This document shows positions 12,101 to 21,125 of a stretch of 64,000 bases of DNA, piece after piece. Numbering within the stretch: the stretch's first letter is position 1; each line of letters opens with the position of its first letter. This DNA is from Acanthaster planci (Eukaryota > Echinodermata > Asteroidea > Valvatida > Acanthasteridae): assembly GCF_001949145.1 (NCBI RefSeq), contig NW_019091464.1, positions 763,794 through 827,793 of the forward strand, written 5' to 3'. A model generated the notes under the pieces. It ran no database searches, had not been told where the DNA came from, and was given only the letters and a program-made list of their open reading frames with translations. Position numbers and translations under genes: made by a program.

Positions 12101-12357
12101 GCCAGACGGGGCCCAAGCCATATTTTCATGACATTGCCATAAACCCCTGCCCACTTGTCGAGTACGTGATGGAGTTGACCCTTCAGCAACCCATGAGCAT
12201 TACCGACCAGGGGCCATGCCGGAGGACCGGGCGGCAGGTTCTTCGAACGATGGCGGCGACGGATCCACGCGAGAGTCAGCAAGAGAACGGCTACGAAGAG
12301 GCTAATTGTCTGGAGATTTGCGCTGCTTGCTGCAGCGATGAACTGGTCGACGATCAT
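2941..12357 (-). CDS. Cytochrome P450 (CYP1/CYP2-type microsomal monooxygenase), six exons
   Basis: Haem-thiolate monooxygenase, expected on the endoplasmic reticulum, oxidising small lipophilic substrates with electrons from P450 reductase. Exons (minus): 12009-12357, 7820-8217, 6116-6346, 5736-5925, 5184-5321, 2941-3119. Joined length is 1485 nt, giving 494 residues, the usual family length. Seen in order: an N-terminal hydrophobic anchor followed by RRRHR and the hinge LPPGPPAWP; a C-helix WKERRRF; an I-helix AGTDTT; a K-helix EILR; a PERF-like DPTRF; and the haem loop FSLGRRVCMG, which is created across the exon 5/6 junction. All borders are GT/AG. The start is the ATG at 12357, just before the anchor. 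The exon 1/2 junction is the weak point: exon 1 leaves one base, so the phase-correct acceptor is the AG at 8218-8219, although the in-frame codons upstream of it also look P450-like. The FxxxNIRD-like segment after the C-terminal part of exon 2 suggests the CYP1/CYP2 clan. Subfamily and substrate cannot be inferred. Confidence 0.93.
3160..3700. repeat. Nested direct and inverted repeat in P450 intron 5
   Basis: A unit containing TTTACACACATAAGTGTGCG and GACGCATTCACTCCGG (about 3208-3256) recurs in direct orientation near 3612-3660 (TTTTACACACTAATTGTGCG). A neighbouring unit (CATAGCGCCTCGTAGCGGAG, about 3295-3320) recurs inverted near 3506-3545. GGCGCCAT and ATGGCGCC flank the centre at about 3365 and 3463. 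It looks like a rearranged foldback element. Confidence 0.6.
4311..4328. repeat. CA microsatellite
   Basis: A short run of about nine CA units. Confidence 0.8.
4702..4935 (+). repeat. Dispersed repeat R3, copy 1
   Basis: Shares GAAGTGCACCCCCAA, GGGTTCTTGCATGCG, ACTCAGCGTGCTCC, GCCTATGCAGT and ACGCCCTCTTTTGTTCC in order with 42833-43058, same orientation. It is non-coding and lies in P450 intron 5. Confidence 0.75.
4940..5037 (-). mobile_element. Truncated copy of the GGGTGCGTTCGATTAGCTT TIR element
   Basis: GTGGGTGCATTCGGTTAGCT followed by ACACGTGTAAGTCAAACTT, GCCATTACGTGAT and GCCTGCCCTGGTGTCAG matches, inverted, the right end of the complete element at 29919-30241. Only this end is present. 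It sits directly against repeat R3. Confidence 0.8.
5184..5321 (-). CDS. P450 exon 5: PERF motif and start of haem loop
   Basis: Encodes IFVNHWTIFHD, the PERF-type DPTRF and FIPFSL. It ends with one base before gtatgc, which completes the Gly of the haem loop in the next exon. A TIR-element fragment lies about 150 bp into the following intron. Confidence 0.95.
5736..5925 (-). CDS. P450 exon 4: K-helix
   Basis: Begins VQKEISEVVG and carries the ExxR motif as EILR in LMEILRIRP. It ends GYTIPANT plus one base before gtgaga. That base plus TG from exon 5 makes the Met of MIFVNHW. Confidence 0.95.
6116..6346 (-). CDS. P450 exon 3: I-helix
   Basis: 77 codons, phase 0 to 0. It begins EHQESFDPNDIRDI and carries the oxygen-activation motif AGTDTT in DLFVAGTDTTTNTLLW. 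It ends HQDVQEK|gtaagc. Confidence 0.95.
6347..7819. other. P450 intron 2, nothing recognised
   Basis: An intron with no domain, repeat or RNA gene that I can support. A plus-strand frame at 6842-7078 has no recognisable product. Confidence 0.4.
7820..8217 (-). CDS. P450 exon 2: C-helix to F/G region
   Basis: Contains MSNGDIWKERRRF (C-helix; W and R contact haem propionates) and ISFGYRF. The donor is AAG|gtcagt. The start is uncertain: an AG at 8218-8219 keeps phase with exon 1, whereas an AG at 8262-8263 would add MFYPSFTGKLG, which looks like real P450 sequence but shifts the phase. Confidence 0.85.
8449..8900. repeat. Degenerate GAGTC-rich tract in P450 intron 1
   Basis: At least nine GAGTC (often TCGAGTC) units occur in two clusters, 8449-8560 and 8783-8900, separated by unrelated sequence. 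The right cluster is partly the inverse of the left (GACTCGA), so it may be a decayed inverted-repeat element. Confidence 0.6.
8985..9350 (+). repeat. Dispersed TIR-type repeat R1, copy 1 (3'-truncated)
   Basis: Carries GCATAGACCGCCAGGTCC, ACTATGGGCAAATTC and GAATTCCAGTCAT in the same order as 42135-42580 and 28945-29130. An ACATGTAC-rich insertion lies near its left end. It runs into the DIRS-like fragment. Confidence 0.75.
9345..9926 (+). mobile_element. DIRS-like retrotransposon fragment (RT end and RNase H), decayed
   Basis: Frames give IDSIKMTLSLPEKK, ARLLGKMNAASE and VPAPRFFRALYADL, then SDASSHGWGPTV, HINFLELLASFL and RLDNSTAIA. This is the RT thumb to RNase H segment of DIRS-type elements: D of SDAS, E of LELLA, D of LDNS. 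It needs at least one frameshift and meets stops at about 9679 and 9926. No tyrosine recombinase is visible. It is inserted in P450 intron 1 in the opposite orientation to the gene. Confidence 0.75.
10685..11165 (+). repeat. Dispersed repeat R2, copy 1
   Basis: The part from about 10970 (CATGTGCAGCGCATACG, GGTGCAGAGCAAAATGAAACG, CAAAAGCCGTACAAGATTTC) matches 29150-29345 closely in the same orientation. Upstream sequence is not matched in the second copy. It lies in P450 intron 1. Confidence 0.7.
12009..12357 (-). CDS. P450 exon 1: membrane anchor and proline hinge
   Basis: 116 codons plus one base. It starts MIVDQF, has a hydrophobic helix around residues 17-30, a basic stop-transfer cluster, then LPPGPPAWPLVGN and a conserved segment ending in FSDR. 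The donor is G|gtgagt. Readable codons beyond the donor show no P450 similarity. Confidence 0.92.
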
Positions 12358-13065
12358 GACGTGATTCTATAATAAACAAGACTTCCTCGGCGATTGTCTC
12401 ACCTTTAGAAATTAGACTCACTTATAATAACAAAAGCAAAGCAATCCTCGGTTGCTTGACTTGCGTGATACTGATTCGGTGTTCCACAGTAAACATGTGA
12501 TCAGAGTCAACCATAAAGTGTTCCACAGTGTATGTTAGACTTGATGACAAGTCGTTAGAAATTCGGTTTTCTATTTTCGTAATACCAACGTGAATCACCT
12601 GTGATGTGTGTTAAAAGAGGCATTAAAATAATTTGCTAATGACCGGCAAAAACAATCCCAGGATGTTAGACATTGGCATTCGGTGCAAGCCTTACGTCCG
12701 TCCTGGTTTAAAACGTCATATATCCTACATCATAGCCGTAAACAATTATTGAATATACAATTTCGTTTCCATGGAGATAATCAGTGTTAGCCCCGATATC
12801 AAACCTTGCATGGGAGTACTTTTATTACAACGGGGATTTCTTTTAAATGTCAGTGTACAGTATGTTTAGATCGGATAATGGTTTAATTATCAAAAGCCTT
12901 AAGAAGGTGAATTATGCAACTAATATAGGCCTACGCCAGTGCCCTCAGACCTAAATCAATCAGAGTGCTCTATCCGAATCTGTTACTAAGTCCCACAGGT
13001 TGTGTACAAAACTAAAAGCTTTTGACATGCAAGTTCGAGTCTCTCGGTGGGTCGAAACAATTAGG
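12358..13065. other. 5' flank of P450, no gene recognised
   Basis: Likely contains the P450 promoter, but I see no convincing TATA box or initiator. It holds repeated TGTTCCACAGT (about 12479 and 12521). Confidence 0.35.
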
Positions 13066-13140
13066 GAGTCAGGTTGGCGTTGTGGTTCTTTCCTCGCCTT
13101 CCACCTCTGCGGTCCGGGTTCGAAAATCAGCAAGTTTGGG
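13066..13140 (+). mobile_element. tRNA-derived SINE fragment
   Basis: GTCAGGTTGGCGTTGTGGTT with an A-box-like TTGGCGTTGTGG and a B box GGGTTCGAAAATC. It is the same head as the SINE at 63682-63950. Only the tRNA-like head is present. Confidence 0.65.
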
Positions 13141-13164
13141 AATTTTTGAACGAATTGTGTTAAT

Positions 13165-13350
13165 ATGTTTTGTCCATGTAAGGTCGCAGGAAAAAGAACA
13201 CCAAGGTAGGCCTATATGAAGGAGTTGACAACTTGCGAGGTTCAGCACCCTGGAGGTTGGTTTCTGGAACTGATGATGTGCATTAATCACTTTATACTTG
13301 GTTGAGTTCAGCTGCATACGATGTGCACCGTTGAGTTGTGCCACATTGTA
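13165..13350 (-). pseudogene. LINE reverse-transcriptase remnant
   Basis: The frame gives MQLNSTKYKVINAH and, after decay, FSCDLTWTKHINTI, matching the LN-K-K-V ... DLTW-KHI pattern near the end of CR1/L2-type reverse transcriptases. The middle is out of register. Confidence 0.6.
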
Positions 13351-13620
13351 GATATAGCAGTACTGGATGACATCAGAGTTACCAGCAAGGAGAAACGAAA
13401 CGAAAAGTCCAGAAGTACCAGGATTTGGAAAGGGAGCTGCGAAAGTTGTGGAATGTCAGTGTTAAGGCCGTTCCAGTTGTGGTGGGGTCGCTGGGTAACA
13501 TTCCCAGGTCCCTTGAGAAACAACTTGACGAGATTGGCTCAGCGATCAAGGCGGAATTGCTGCAGGGGGCGGCTCTCCTTGGCACTATAGTCGAATTCTA
13601 TGGAGGACTCTCGCGATCTC
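13345..13620 (+). pseudogene. LINE ORF2 C-terminal remnant
   Basis: Reads VDIAVLDDIRVTSKEK, then after a frameshift ERELRKLWNVSVKAVPVVVG, SLGNIPRSLEKQLDEI and KAELLQGAALLGT. This is the conserved tail of many animal LINE ORFs (VPVVVGALG ... L..I). It is frameshifted and stops before any further domain, and it abuts the BEL/Pao 5' LTR. Confidence 0.7.
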
Positions 13621-13793
13621 AGGCTGTGGTAAGTGACTTCGAGCTAAGTTTAATACGCGTTTCTGGTGGCAAAAAATAGCACGTGACTGAATCCAAAGTC
13701 CTTCGAACAAGTTTGAGCGACGTTTAACCTACTCGCCGTATGAGCATTTTTGGCCTACTCAGTGTCATCTCAGACCTTGTTTTTCAACCTCAG

Positions 13794-14090
13794 TGTAGCA
13801 GCGAGAAGTCTGGCCAGTAAAGGGTTGAGCGTCCTCTTGTGAAGGAGTTGATTTAGTCAATTGAAGGCAGTAGAACACCACTCCACGCTAGGAATTTGTC
13901 ACATGTTTTGTAGTAATTTTCCTCAAATAGGGTGTGCCACAAATTGATTTGTCGTGTTCCACAAGTGCTAGTAAGAACAAAATCATATTCTTTTATATAT
14001 TTGTCTACGTGCTCTTATTCATTGAGGACAAAGAGGTATTTGTGGGGTTGTTAAATTTTCATGTAGGCCTACATCGTCACTATATAAAAA
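13794..14090 (+). repeat. BEL/Pao 5' LTR (partial)
   Basis: Aligns by eye with the repeat at 16319 from TGTAGCAGCGAG to TTTTCATGT. Its 3' limit is set by the end of similarity. Confidence 0.75.
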
Positions 14091-14320
14091 GTTCACAAGA
14101 AAGATGACTTCTGGAGAGGCGAATATTAAGAAATAGACACTGCAGCACTTAAGAGATCATGCACCGGTTAAAACTTAACCTGAGGGCTCAGCAACATCGA
14201 GAAGCTGATGCTAAGCCGTGAGAATCTCAAGGAAGTCAGCAAGAGGAATGAGCAGCTCCAGAAGGTGTTTGAGCTCTAAAATTCAACTGCTACATTGAAG
14301 GGCTTCAGGGACATCAAGCA

Positions 14321-15460
14321 TTGAGAGCCAAGGCTGAGTTTGACTCCCATCAAAAAAATCACCAGAAAATTGTTCATCATGTTAACGGGTGGGTGCATTG
14401 TGTGGAGACAGGCATCACCCTGAACCCTGAGGTTGCTGACGAAGCCCAGAGCATGGTAGAGTCAAGAACATCATGGCAGAATTCTCTGACCACATCTTCA
14501 AGCATCAAGCTGCGAGAGGCAAAGGCAAAGCAGAAACTTGCAGAGCTGAAATTGGAACAACTGAGAAGTAAAAAAAACTGGAGTGAGAAGAGTTAAGACT
14601 ATAGGAACAGTTGGCCTCTTTGGAAGCAGAACAACTTTTAGAAGCAGGGGTAGAGGTGAAAGCCTTGCAAGATGAAGCTGATGAAGTAGAATCAGTAGGT
14701 CCCTCATTGAAGATGAAACACGTGCATGTGCAGAATCATGTAGATGTAAAGCCTCAAGCTGTGGCTGTGCAGAACACAGAAAGTGACTAATGTCAAGCAG
14801 CTGACCAAAATGCAGGTCTTCATCTTGCCAACCTCTGCCAAACAATGGAGTTAGCTATGAGCGTTCCTAAGCCAGAAATCTCCACTTTTAGTGGTGACCC
14901 TGTGGATTATTGGTCATTCATAAACAGTTTTGAGGCCTGTTTCGCTTCCAAGGCAGTTGATGACAGGACAAATTCGTTTATTTGATTCAATATTACAAGG
15001 GATGGGCAAAGGAAAGCATTGAAAACTCTGTGTTGTTGGATCCTGACAAGGGATACAAAAAAGCCAGAGAAATTTTGGCCGACCTATTTGGTCAACCGCA
15101 CCATGTGACCCACACAGTGATGAATCAAGTACTAGCCGGGCCTCAAATAAGGTGTAACGTTGGTCAAGCCTTGTGGCATTTGGCTCATGGTATGTGGAAG
15201 TGTTACGCTTGAGCAGATAGGATACAGGTCAGACTTGAACTGCACTGTTAATTTAGTGAAAATATAACAGTTATTGCCTGTTCATTTGCAAGCTTAGTGG
15301 GCAAAGCTAGCCCCGAATTTGATCCAGTCCAAGGTTGAGCCTAAATTTTCTCATATAACCGAGTTTGTTGTGCAAGCAGCCAAGAAATGTAGTAACATGT
15401 ATGGGCAAAATGTAGCTAAACCATGTATTTGTTTCATCAAGTGAAGGTCTCTAAAATATA
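14321..15460 (+). pseudogene. BEL/Pao gag remnant
   Basis: Segments read RAKAEFDSHQKNH, a charged coiled-coil region (AKQKLAELKLEQL), PKPEISTFSGDPVDYWSFI, then KESIENSVLLDPDKGYKKAR, ILADLFGQPHHVTHTV and GQALWHLA. The FSGDP-YW-F ... GYKKAR-L-FG pattern is the DUF1759-type gag domain of BEL/Pao elements. Several stops and frame changes lie between segments (for example near 14790, 14983 and 15212). Confidence 0.8.
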
Positions 15461-15639
15461 ATAATAAAACACTTTTAAATCTGTAGAGGGTATTTTCAAG
15501 TTTTTGACGCTTTTGTTGAGGCTACTTGTGTATGTTGACGCTTGTTGGCGCTAAATAGCATGACCGTTGGCTACTGCTACTCAAGACGTATTTGCTTGCT
15601 CGAGTTAGGGCTGAGAACAATGAGGCTAGAATCAAGGGA

Positions 15640-15985
15640 AGTGCCTTCTCCAGACGTACCTGGCTGATCAATTTAGGAAACGTTGGCTCAAGGAGTACTG
15701 CCTTTGCTCCAGACCAGGCAGGGATGATCTCAACCTCAACAAAATTTCAAGGTGAATGACCTGGTGTTGGTGGTTGTTGATACGCTTCCCCGTTGGCAGT
15801 GGCCGTTGGGTCTAGTGACAGCAGTGTATCCTGACCATGATGGTAGAGCTAGGCAGGTGGAAGTCAAGGTTGGAAGCAGGTTCCTGAGAAAACCTATTGT
15901 CAAGCTGTGTCTGTTGGTTAAGAGCGACAAGGATAAGCTGATTCCGGATACCTTCGTGTGGGAGTTCTGGGAAGTCCAGGGATAG
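15640..15985 (+). pseudogene. BEL/Pao pol C-terminal remnant (DUF5641-like)
   Basis: Reads WLKEYC, then KVNDLVLVVVDTLPRWQWPL, GLVTAVYPDHDGRARQVEVK and RKPIVKLCLL, the typical tail after the integrase core. It directly follows gag, which shows that the central pol domains are deleted. Confidence 0.82.
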
Positions 15986-16318
15986 ATGTTGACCAGATAG
16001 GAGAACAATTTTGGATGTATAAGGCAGACAGTAGTAATCTAGTAATCTTAAATGTGGACACCGTGTTGTCGAAATCAGGGGAACACCAATGTAAGCAATC
16101 ATTCCTTTATGTGAAACTAAGTGTGCTTGGTGTACACTGGGTCAATCTTAAAGGTGAATTACGCTCAGATGATTAGGGGCTTAAGGTTTCCTGTTTCATA
16201 AGTGAATGTACATGTGATGAAAATGACATGGTGTTATGTGCAACAATTATATTACTGTACGCCGCCTAGGTAGATTAACAAGTATTATCTCCCTGATGTG
16301 TGAACGTAAGGGCTGTTA

Positions 16319-16835
16319 TGTAGCAGCGAGAAGTGTGGGCCAGTAAAGTGGTCGAGCGCCCTCTTGTTAAGGAGTTGATTTAGCCCAGTGAATGCAGTAG
16401 CAGACCGCCCCAGGCTAGGAATTTGTAACGTGTTCTGTTTAAATTTTCCTCAAATGGGGTGTGCTAAATATTTCATTTGTCGTGTTCCACAAGTTTCGGT
16501 AAGAACAAAATCCTATTCTTTAGTTAAATTGGTCTACATGCTCTCATACATTGAGGTTCGAGGGATATATGTGGGGTTGTTAACTGGGAAATTTTCATGT
16601 GTATCGACACTACAATTTGGCAGTTTGGAATCTGCTATTGTATATATACGTTGTAACTACGTACATGCACACGTTTACTGGGGTAAAACATTGTAAGCTT
16701 CTTATACATGAAATGATTTTCTCATTTGTTTGTAGTGAGCCTATAATCAAATCCGTCCATCAATATACATGTGTTCAACTTCAAGCAAGTTCTGTCACTG
16801 TGTTAGAGTTGATAGGCAGCGAATAAAGCAGAAGT
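16319..16835 (+). repeat. BEL/Pao 3' LTR
   Basis: Starts TGTAGCAGCGAGAAG and contains a possible polyadenylation signal AATAAA near 16824. The end is estimated from sequence resembling the region after the truncated 5' LTR. Confidence 0.65.
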
Positions 16836-17618
16836 TTTGACTAGTGACTTGGGATCTGGAGATACGGCATGGAATTTACATTTTCTTCAGGTAGAAGCTA
16901 CACTCAGATTAGCTTGAAACGTTTTGTTAATACCACAGTGTACAACATGCAGTTCACTGGTAGCTCATCGTGTAGGTTGAGGGGGACTTTTGCCATTTTC
17001 TGAGGGGGGTTTAGAGGAATTACAAGCATTTTACAAATGGCAATATACAACCTTTCTGTAGGGGGCATCTTTTTCCAATGAAGACAAATAGAATTCAAAC
17101 CTCAGACAATCTGACCAGTGTGTTAACCATCTATCCATTCACTTGGGAAATGCGTTCCCCAAATCATGACGGTCTCACCATGAGAATTGGAAGCCTGCTG
17201 TGGGCTGAAGTCAGTAAGACTTCACTTTCATGCTCCTTTGCTGCGCTTATTCGCTCGAAAAACATGTTCAATGAACGCCAGACAGAAGGCTATATAGCAA
17301 ACCTAGATGAAAATGGAGATATTTTACTGTCCAGAGGAGTAACCAAATACAAGAAGTATGTACATTCTACCAAATACTTGCAGTGAAAAAGGATAAAGGT
17401 TATGCTACTGGATATATTAATATCCTGTGTAGGCTACAGCGGAAGGTACATGTATATGTAAATTTCTGACCCAGTGTATCTCAACATCTCTTCACAAAAG
17501 GCCGAATCAAAGCATAAAAACCAAGGTTGGGTTCATATAGGTTTTTGAAAAGGGATTGCATAGTATCCATATCTATTGGCTATAGAAGCAATTTAGGTAC
17601 CAATGTTTAGGCCTCAAA
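16836..17618. other. No gene recognised
   Basis: The plus frame at 17078-17386 gives about 100 residues with no recognised motif. No repeat ends were seen. Confidence 0.35.
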
Positions 17619-18332
17619 CAATGGGTCGTATGAATAAAAAGTAGCAATTGCTTTTACTACCATTTTGAAGCATTTACTCGTGTTTGTATGAATAATAGTG
17701 AAGCAAACGCTTTTACTTTAGTGCAATTGCTAAAAAGTGAAATTATTTATTTTTTTACTCTTTACAAGCTTGTGCTTGATGATAAGCAGTTGCTTCATTT
17801 TGTACGAATAGAAATGAGCAAGTTCTAACGGGTGTATTGACAGTTTCAAGACTGAGTCAGGGCATGCTTGGGAAACGAGGAGCATTTAGGCCTACTAATG
17901 TTGGAAATGGCAACGTGCATGAAGGTGATACGAAAAGGAAAAGCTGTACGCCTTTAGGAGGGAATCTCAAGAAACCAGATGCAGGCAGTTGTACCGATTT
18001 GAGAGTGGCAGAGCAATTTTCTTCATCAAGGTTTTTGCGATCAACATTACTGCCTTCGTGCTTATCTGCCATGCTGAGGTCTCAAGATACGGCACGTGCT
18101 GCACTGTGTGTGTTTGTACGTGCAGACAATGGAAGCCCTATTATACAAAACCATTCGGCTTAGTCAGCCACTTTACTATTATTTGTACTAGCAGATGCTG
18201 AACAGTAAAAGAAACATTTTATTCATAGAAATTCAAGCAATTGCTTATCCTTAATGCTTTTACTTCTCAGTAAATGATTTTGCTGTTTGCTCGAACTTCA
18301 TAGCATTTGCTAGTTTTTATATACGACCCAAT
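17619..18332. mobile_element. TIR-bounded non-autonomous DNA element
   Basis: Left end CAATGGGTCGTATGAATAAA followed by AGTAGCAATTGC. The right end, reverse complemented, gives CATTGGGTCGTATATAAAAA followed by CTAGCAAATGC. The TIRs are about 33 bp with few mismatches, and similar TTGCTTTTACT motifs recur inside. Short interior frames are unrecognised. Confidence 0.75.
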
Positions 18333-20969
18333 GTCACAGAATGTTTTCAGTGCACGTGTATGTAACTATTTGGCATCAACAACAGAATTATAGTCCAGTT
18401 AATTTTAGAACATTTCTATCTGGCTTTAAGTTCGTGCAAAAGGAGGTTACAGGCCCATCACCAACAGACATGTGTACATTCAGCTGGAGAAGAATCAAGA
18501 GATATATACTCTCGGATTGGTCGAGTGACATTGCCGGCTACCTGACCTTAGTATCGTCATATACAAGTACATATATGGCAACCAGGTAAAGCACAGTGAT
18601 GCAATTGCATGCAGAATAAATGTATCGTGGCCGCACAACCGAATTAGGCGAAACCAGATTAACCATTTTATAGCACAACTTACGACGGTGGTCTTGATTA
18701 TAAGTAGCAGTCCTCCGTCTCCCAATTTCAGTATGATTCTACATCCACCCTGGGGAGGGTGTAATAAAAACAATATACGTATCCCGAGTTTACTGCATTT
18801 CGGTGCATACACCATAGCCAATCAACGTCGGATTTTGTCATCCGCAAAAAAACTGCTGGTGGCGGGTTTTTTACTCGCAGATTCTTCAACCTTGCAATTG
18901 CGCTTTGACGCGGCAATGAAAAAAATCTTGAACGAGTAAACACGTCCTCCGTGGAACAAATAAGGAAAAGTGTGTGTGTTTACACATAATCCAGCGTCAA
19001 GCTTAAATAACCGAATCCAACAGCAACCCAACGTGATTCCGAGTAACAGGTTTTCGTATTTCAGTGGCCAGTTACCCCATTATAACGATCAAAGTGATTA
19101 CACGCAACATTGAAAGTGCACGTCACAGGCAAGAAAACTTGCCTTTTATATACCGTCTAGTCTTCCCAGTGCACGCACCTGTATTGTATTGCGGGAGTAC
19201 CAAGCCAACTTGGCTCACGATTTGTTATTTTAGGGGCCAGTTAGAATGCATGCAGAACGTTAATGACGTGCATGTACATGTACCTCGTACCGAAGGACTT
19301 TGTCTAAGGCTGGAAAGGGATCCGGTATGTTCACCTCCAGTGAGGGGCGAGTCCTCTCTCGGCCTGGCTAACCAAGATTCAAGCTTGCGGTCTACTCGTT
19401 ATGTGGGAAATTAACAGCTGGTTCTGCGGATGTGAAAACTGAAGAGAGGCCCATTATAGAGAGCGGTAAACTTCACGGTGAGACTTCATACTCTAAAAGA
19501 ATATTATTCTAACAGTTTCGTCTGCGTTAGAAGTAGCCGTTTCATCTTTCTATGCCTATTTTGAGAGAACATACACTGAATGTGCTGAAAACTGACAGTG
19601 TGGCAGTAATCATTATTCGCTGTGAAATTTATGAAAAAAAAAGCAAGAGGAAAGATTGTGTCCCAGTGCATGACTTGCAATAAGCTGCTGAAGTTATTTA
19701 GATCACCTTTGTAAAGTTAAAGTATTATTGAAGTTAAAGGGAACTATGGTTCGATACTGGGTTTCTCGTAGGGCTGAACGTATGCGGATATGGGAATCTG
19801 TCATGTTTGTGAACCATTTTAGAAAATTGGAGGACAGCATTTCAGGGGAATTGCGAGCAGTATTCTTGAAACAAGAGCATTTGCGAACACTGTTCAAGTA
19901 TACTTCAGTTTCCAAATTATAACGAATAATTTGAACTTAAAATTTGAATCCTAAATAAGCCCTGAGTACATTTGTTGATTCCGCGTCTGAGTCAATCCCT
20001 GTTTACTCATGAGTTCTTGAGTGTTTGCTTTGTGCTTTCTGCGCTATAGGGTCATCTGTTGAATTGCATCTTGCATTCTGAAATTACGACGTCAGCGTTC
20101 AACATTAAACATTTTGTTTGAGCTTTGCGTTGCAAGGCACGTTGGTAAAGGTTGGGTGTTAAATACGAGCGACACCCCCCCCCCATTGTAAATGTTTTGA
20201 TGTTATGAGTTGGGAATTATGTGGGAGTACAATAAGGGTAACCGCGTTCCTAACCTAATGACCGCACTCCTGACAGCATTGACAAGCATTTCACGCTTGA
20301 AAAAATAAAGGAAGTAGTGCATGGTGCATGATATTGAAATTTATTTCAGCCGACAGATAGATGGGGCTATAATGCAAAACATTTGCTTAGTTCTTTCTAC
20401 CGAGTGTCAAACTTTTGGAATCTGAATCCGCCATATCACTGAGTCTACAGGTGAAAGCGTTGACAGAGGTAGATTTTCTGCACTAAACCACAATCCAATT
20501 CTCATCCCATCCGAAAAAGTCATTTTGTTGTTTTTTACACAAACTTTCTTGAAACACACGATCTGAACTTCAACTCCAGTCTATGGAGTACCGAATATTC
20601 TTTTGACTAATTTCCATTTGCTCGAGGTAAGCGTTTGAACTAAGACAGTTCATTAAAATAACGATGAAACTACTTCTCGTTTGCATGTTTATTTTAAAAA
20701 GGAGTGATCTGAAGTATTTATGTTAGATTCAAACCGATAAGAATGGGAGAATAGGTGAAAATCTCCAGCGAATAAAACCCAAAGCAGATATGCAAGCCTT
20801 ACCCAACAACAAAAAGTCTTTTCTTAATTTATCACCACAGTTACCGAAGTGTAAAGGGGAGTGGTGGATTTTGTCTCAATAACTCTTTTGAGTTATGAAA
20901 ATATCTCACATCTATTTTGTTTCAATAGTGATAAGCAAGAACAGACGACTCCCCGACATTTCTGAAGAC
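18333..20969. other. Upstream region of the EGF gene, no gene recognised
   Basis: Holds no recognisable coding exon. Frames near 19703-19922 overlap on both strands without motifs. The promoter of the EGF gene should lie here, but I cannot point to it. Confidence 0.35.
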
Positions 20970-21125
20970 ATGTCTAGTGCATGTTCCAAATTGAGATGCT
21001 ACGGAGCTGCCACGGGGGCTGGGTACCGGCACCGGCCTTCCAATGTGTCTTTTCTACAGCTGGTATTGATACTGACGACATTACTTCGGACTTTGGTTCA
21101 ACCTGAGCTTGTCAATGCTGATACG
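20970..21125 (+). CDS. EGF gene exon 1: signal peptide
   Basis: Starts [10 protein letters not shown], has the hydrophobic run [12 protein letters not shown], and a likely cleavage near LVNA-D. It ends ACG|gtagga, phase 0. The ATG at 20895 is in frame, but its extra residues (KISHIYFVS...) would put two hydrophobic stretches in tandem, so the later ATG is preferred. Confidence 0.75.

Larger units (their letters stand above)
13794..16835 (+). mobile_element. BEL/Pao LTR retrotransposon, internally deleted and decayed
   Basis: Two related direct repeats (13794-14090 and 16319-about 16835) flank an interior with BEL/Pao gag and the very end of pol. Both repeats start TGTAGCAGCGAGAAG and share GTTGATTTAG, GCTAGGAATTTGT, TTTTCCTCAAAT, CGTGTTCCACAAG and TGTGGGGTTGTTAA. 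Protease, RT, RNase H and most of integrase are absent. Stops and frameshifts interrupt what remains, so it cannot be autonomous. The right LTR is longer, so the left has lost its 3' part. Confidence 0.85.

Noticed and set aside
16388-16696. 102-codon plus-strand frame
   Set aside because: Falls entirely inside the BEL/Pao 3' LTR.
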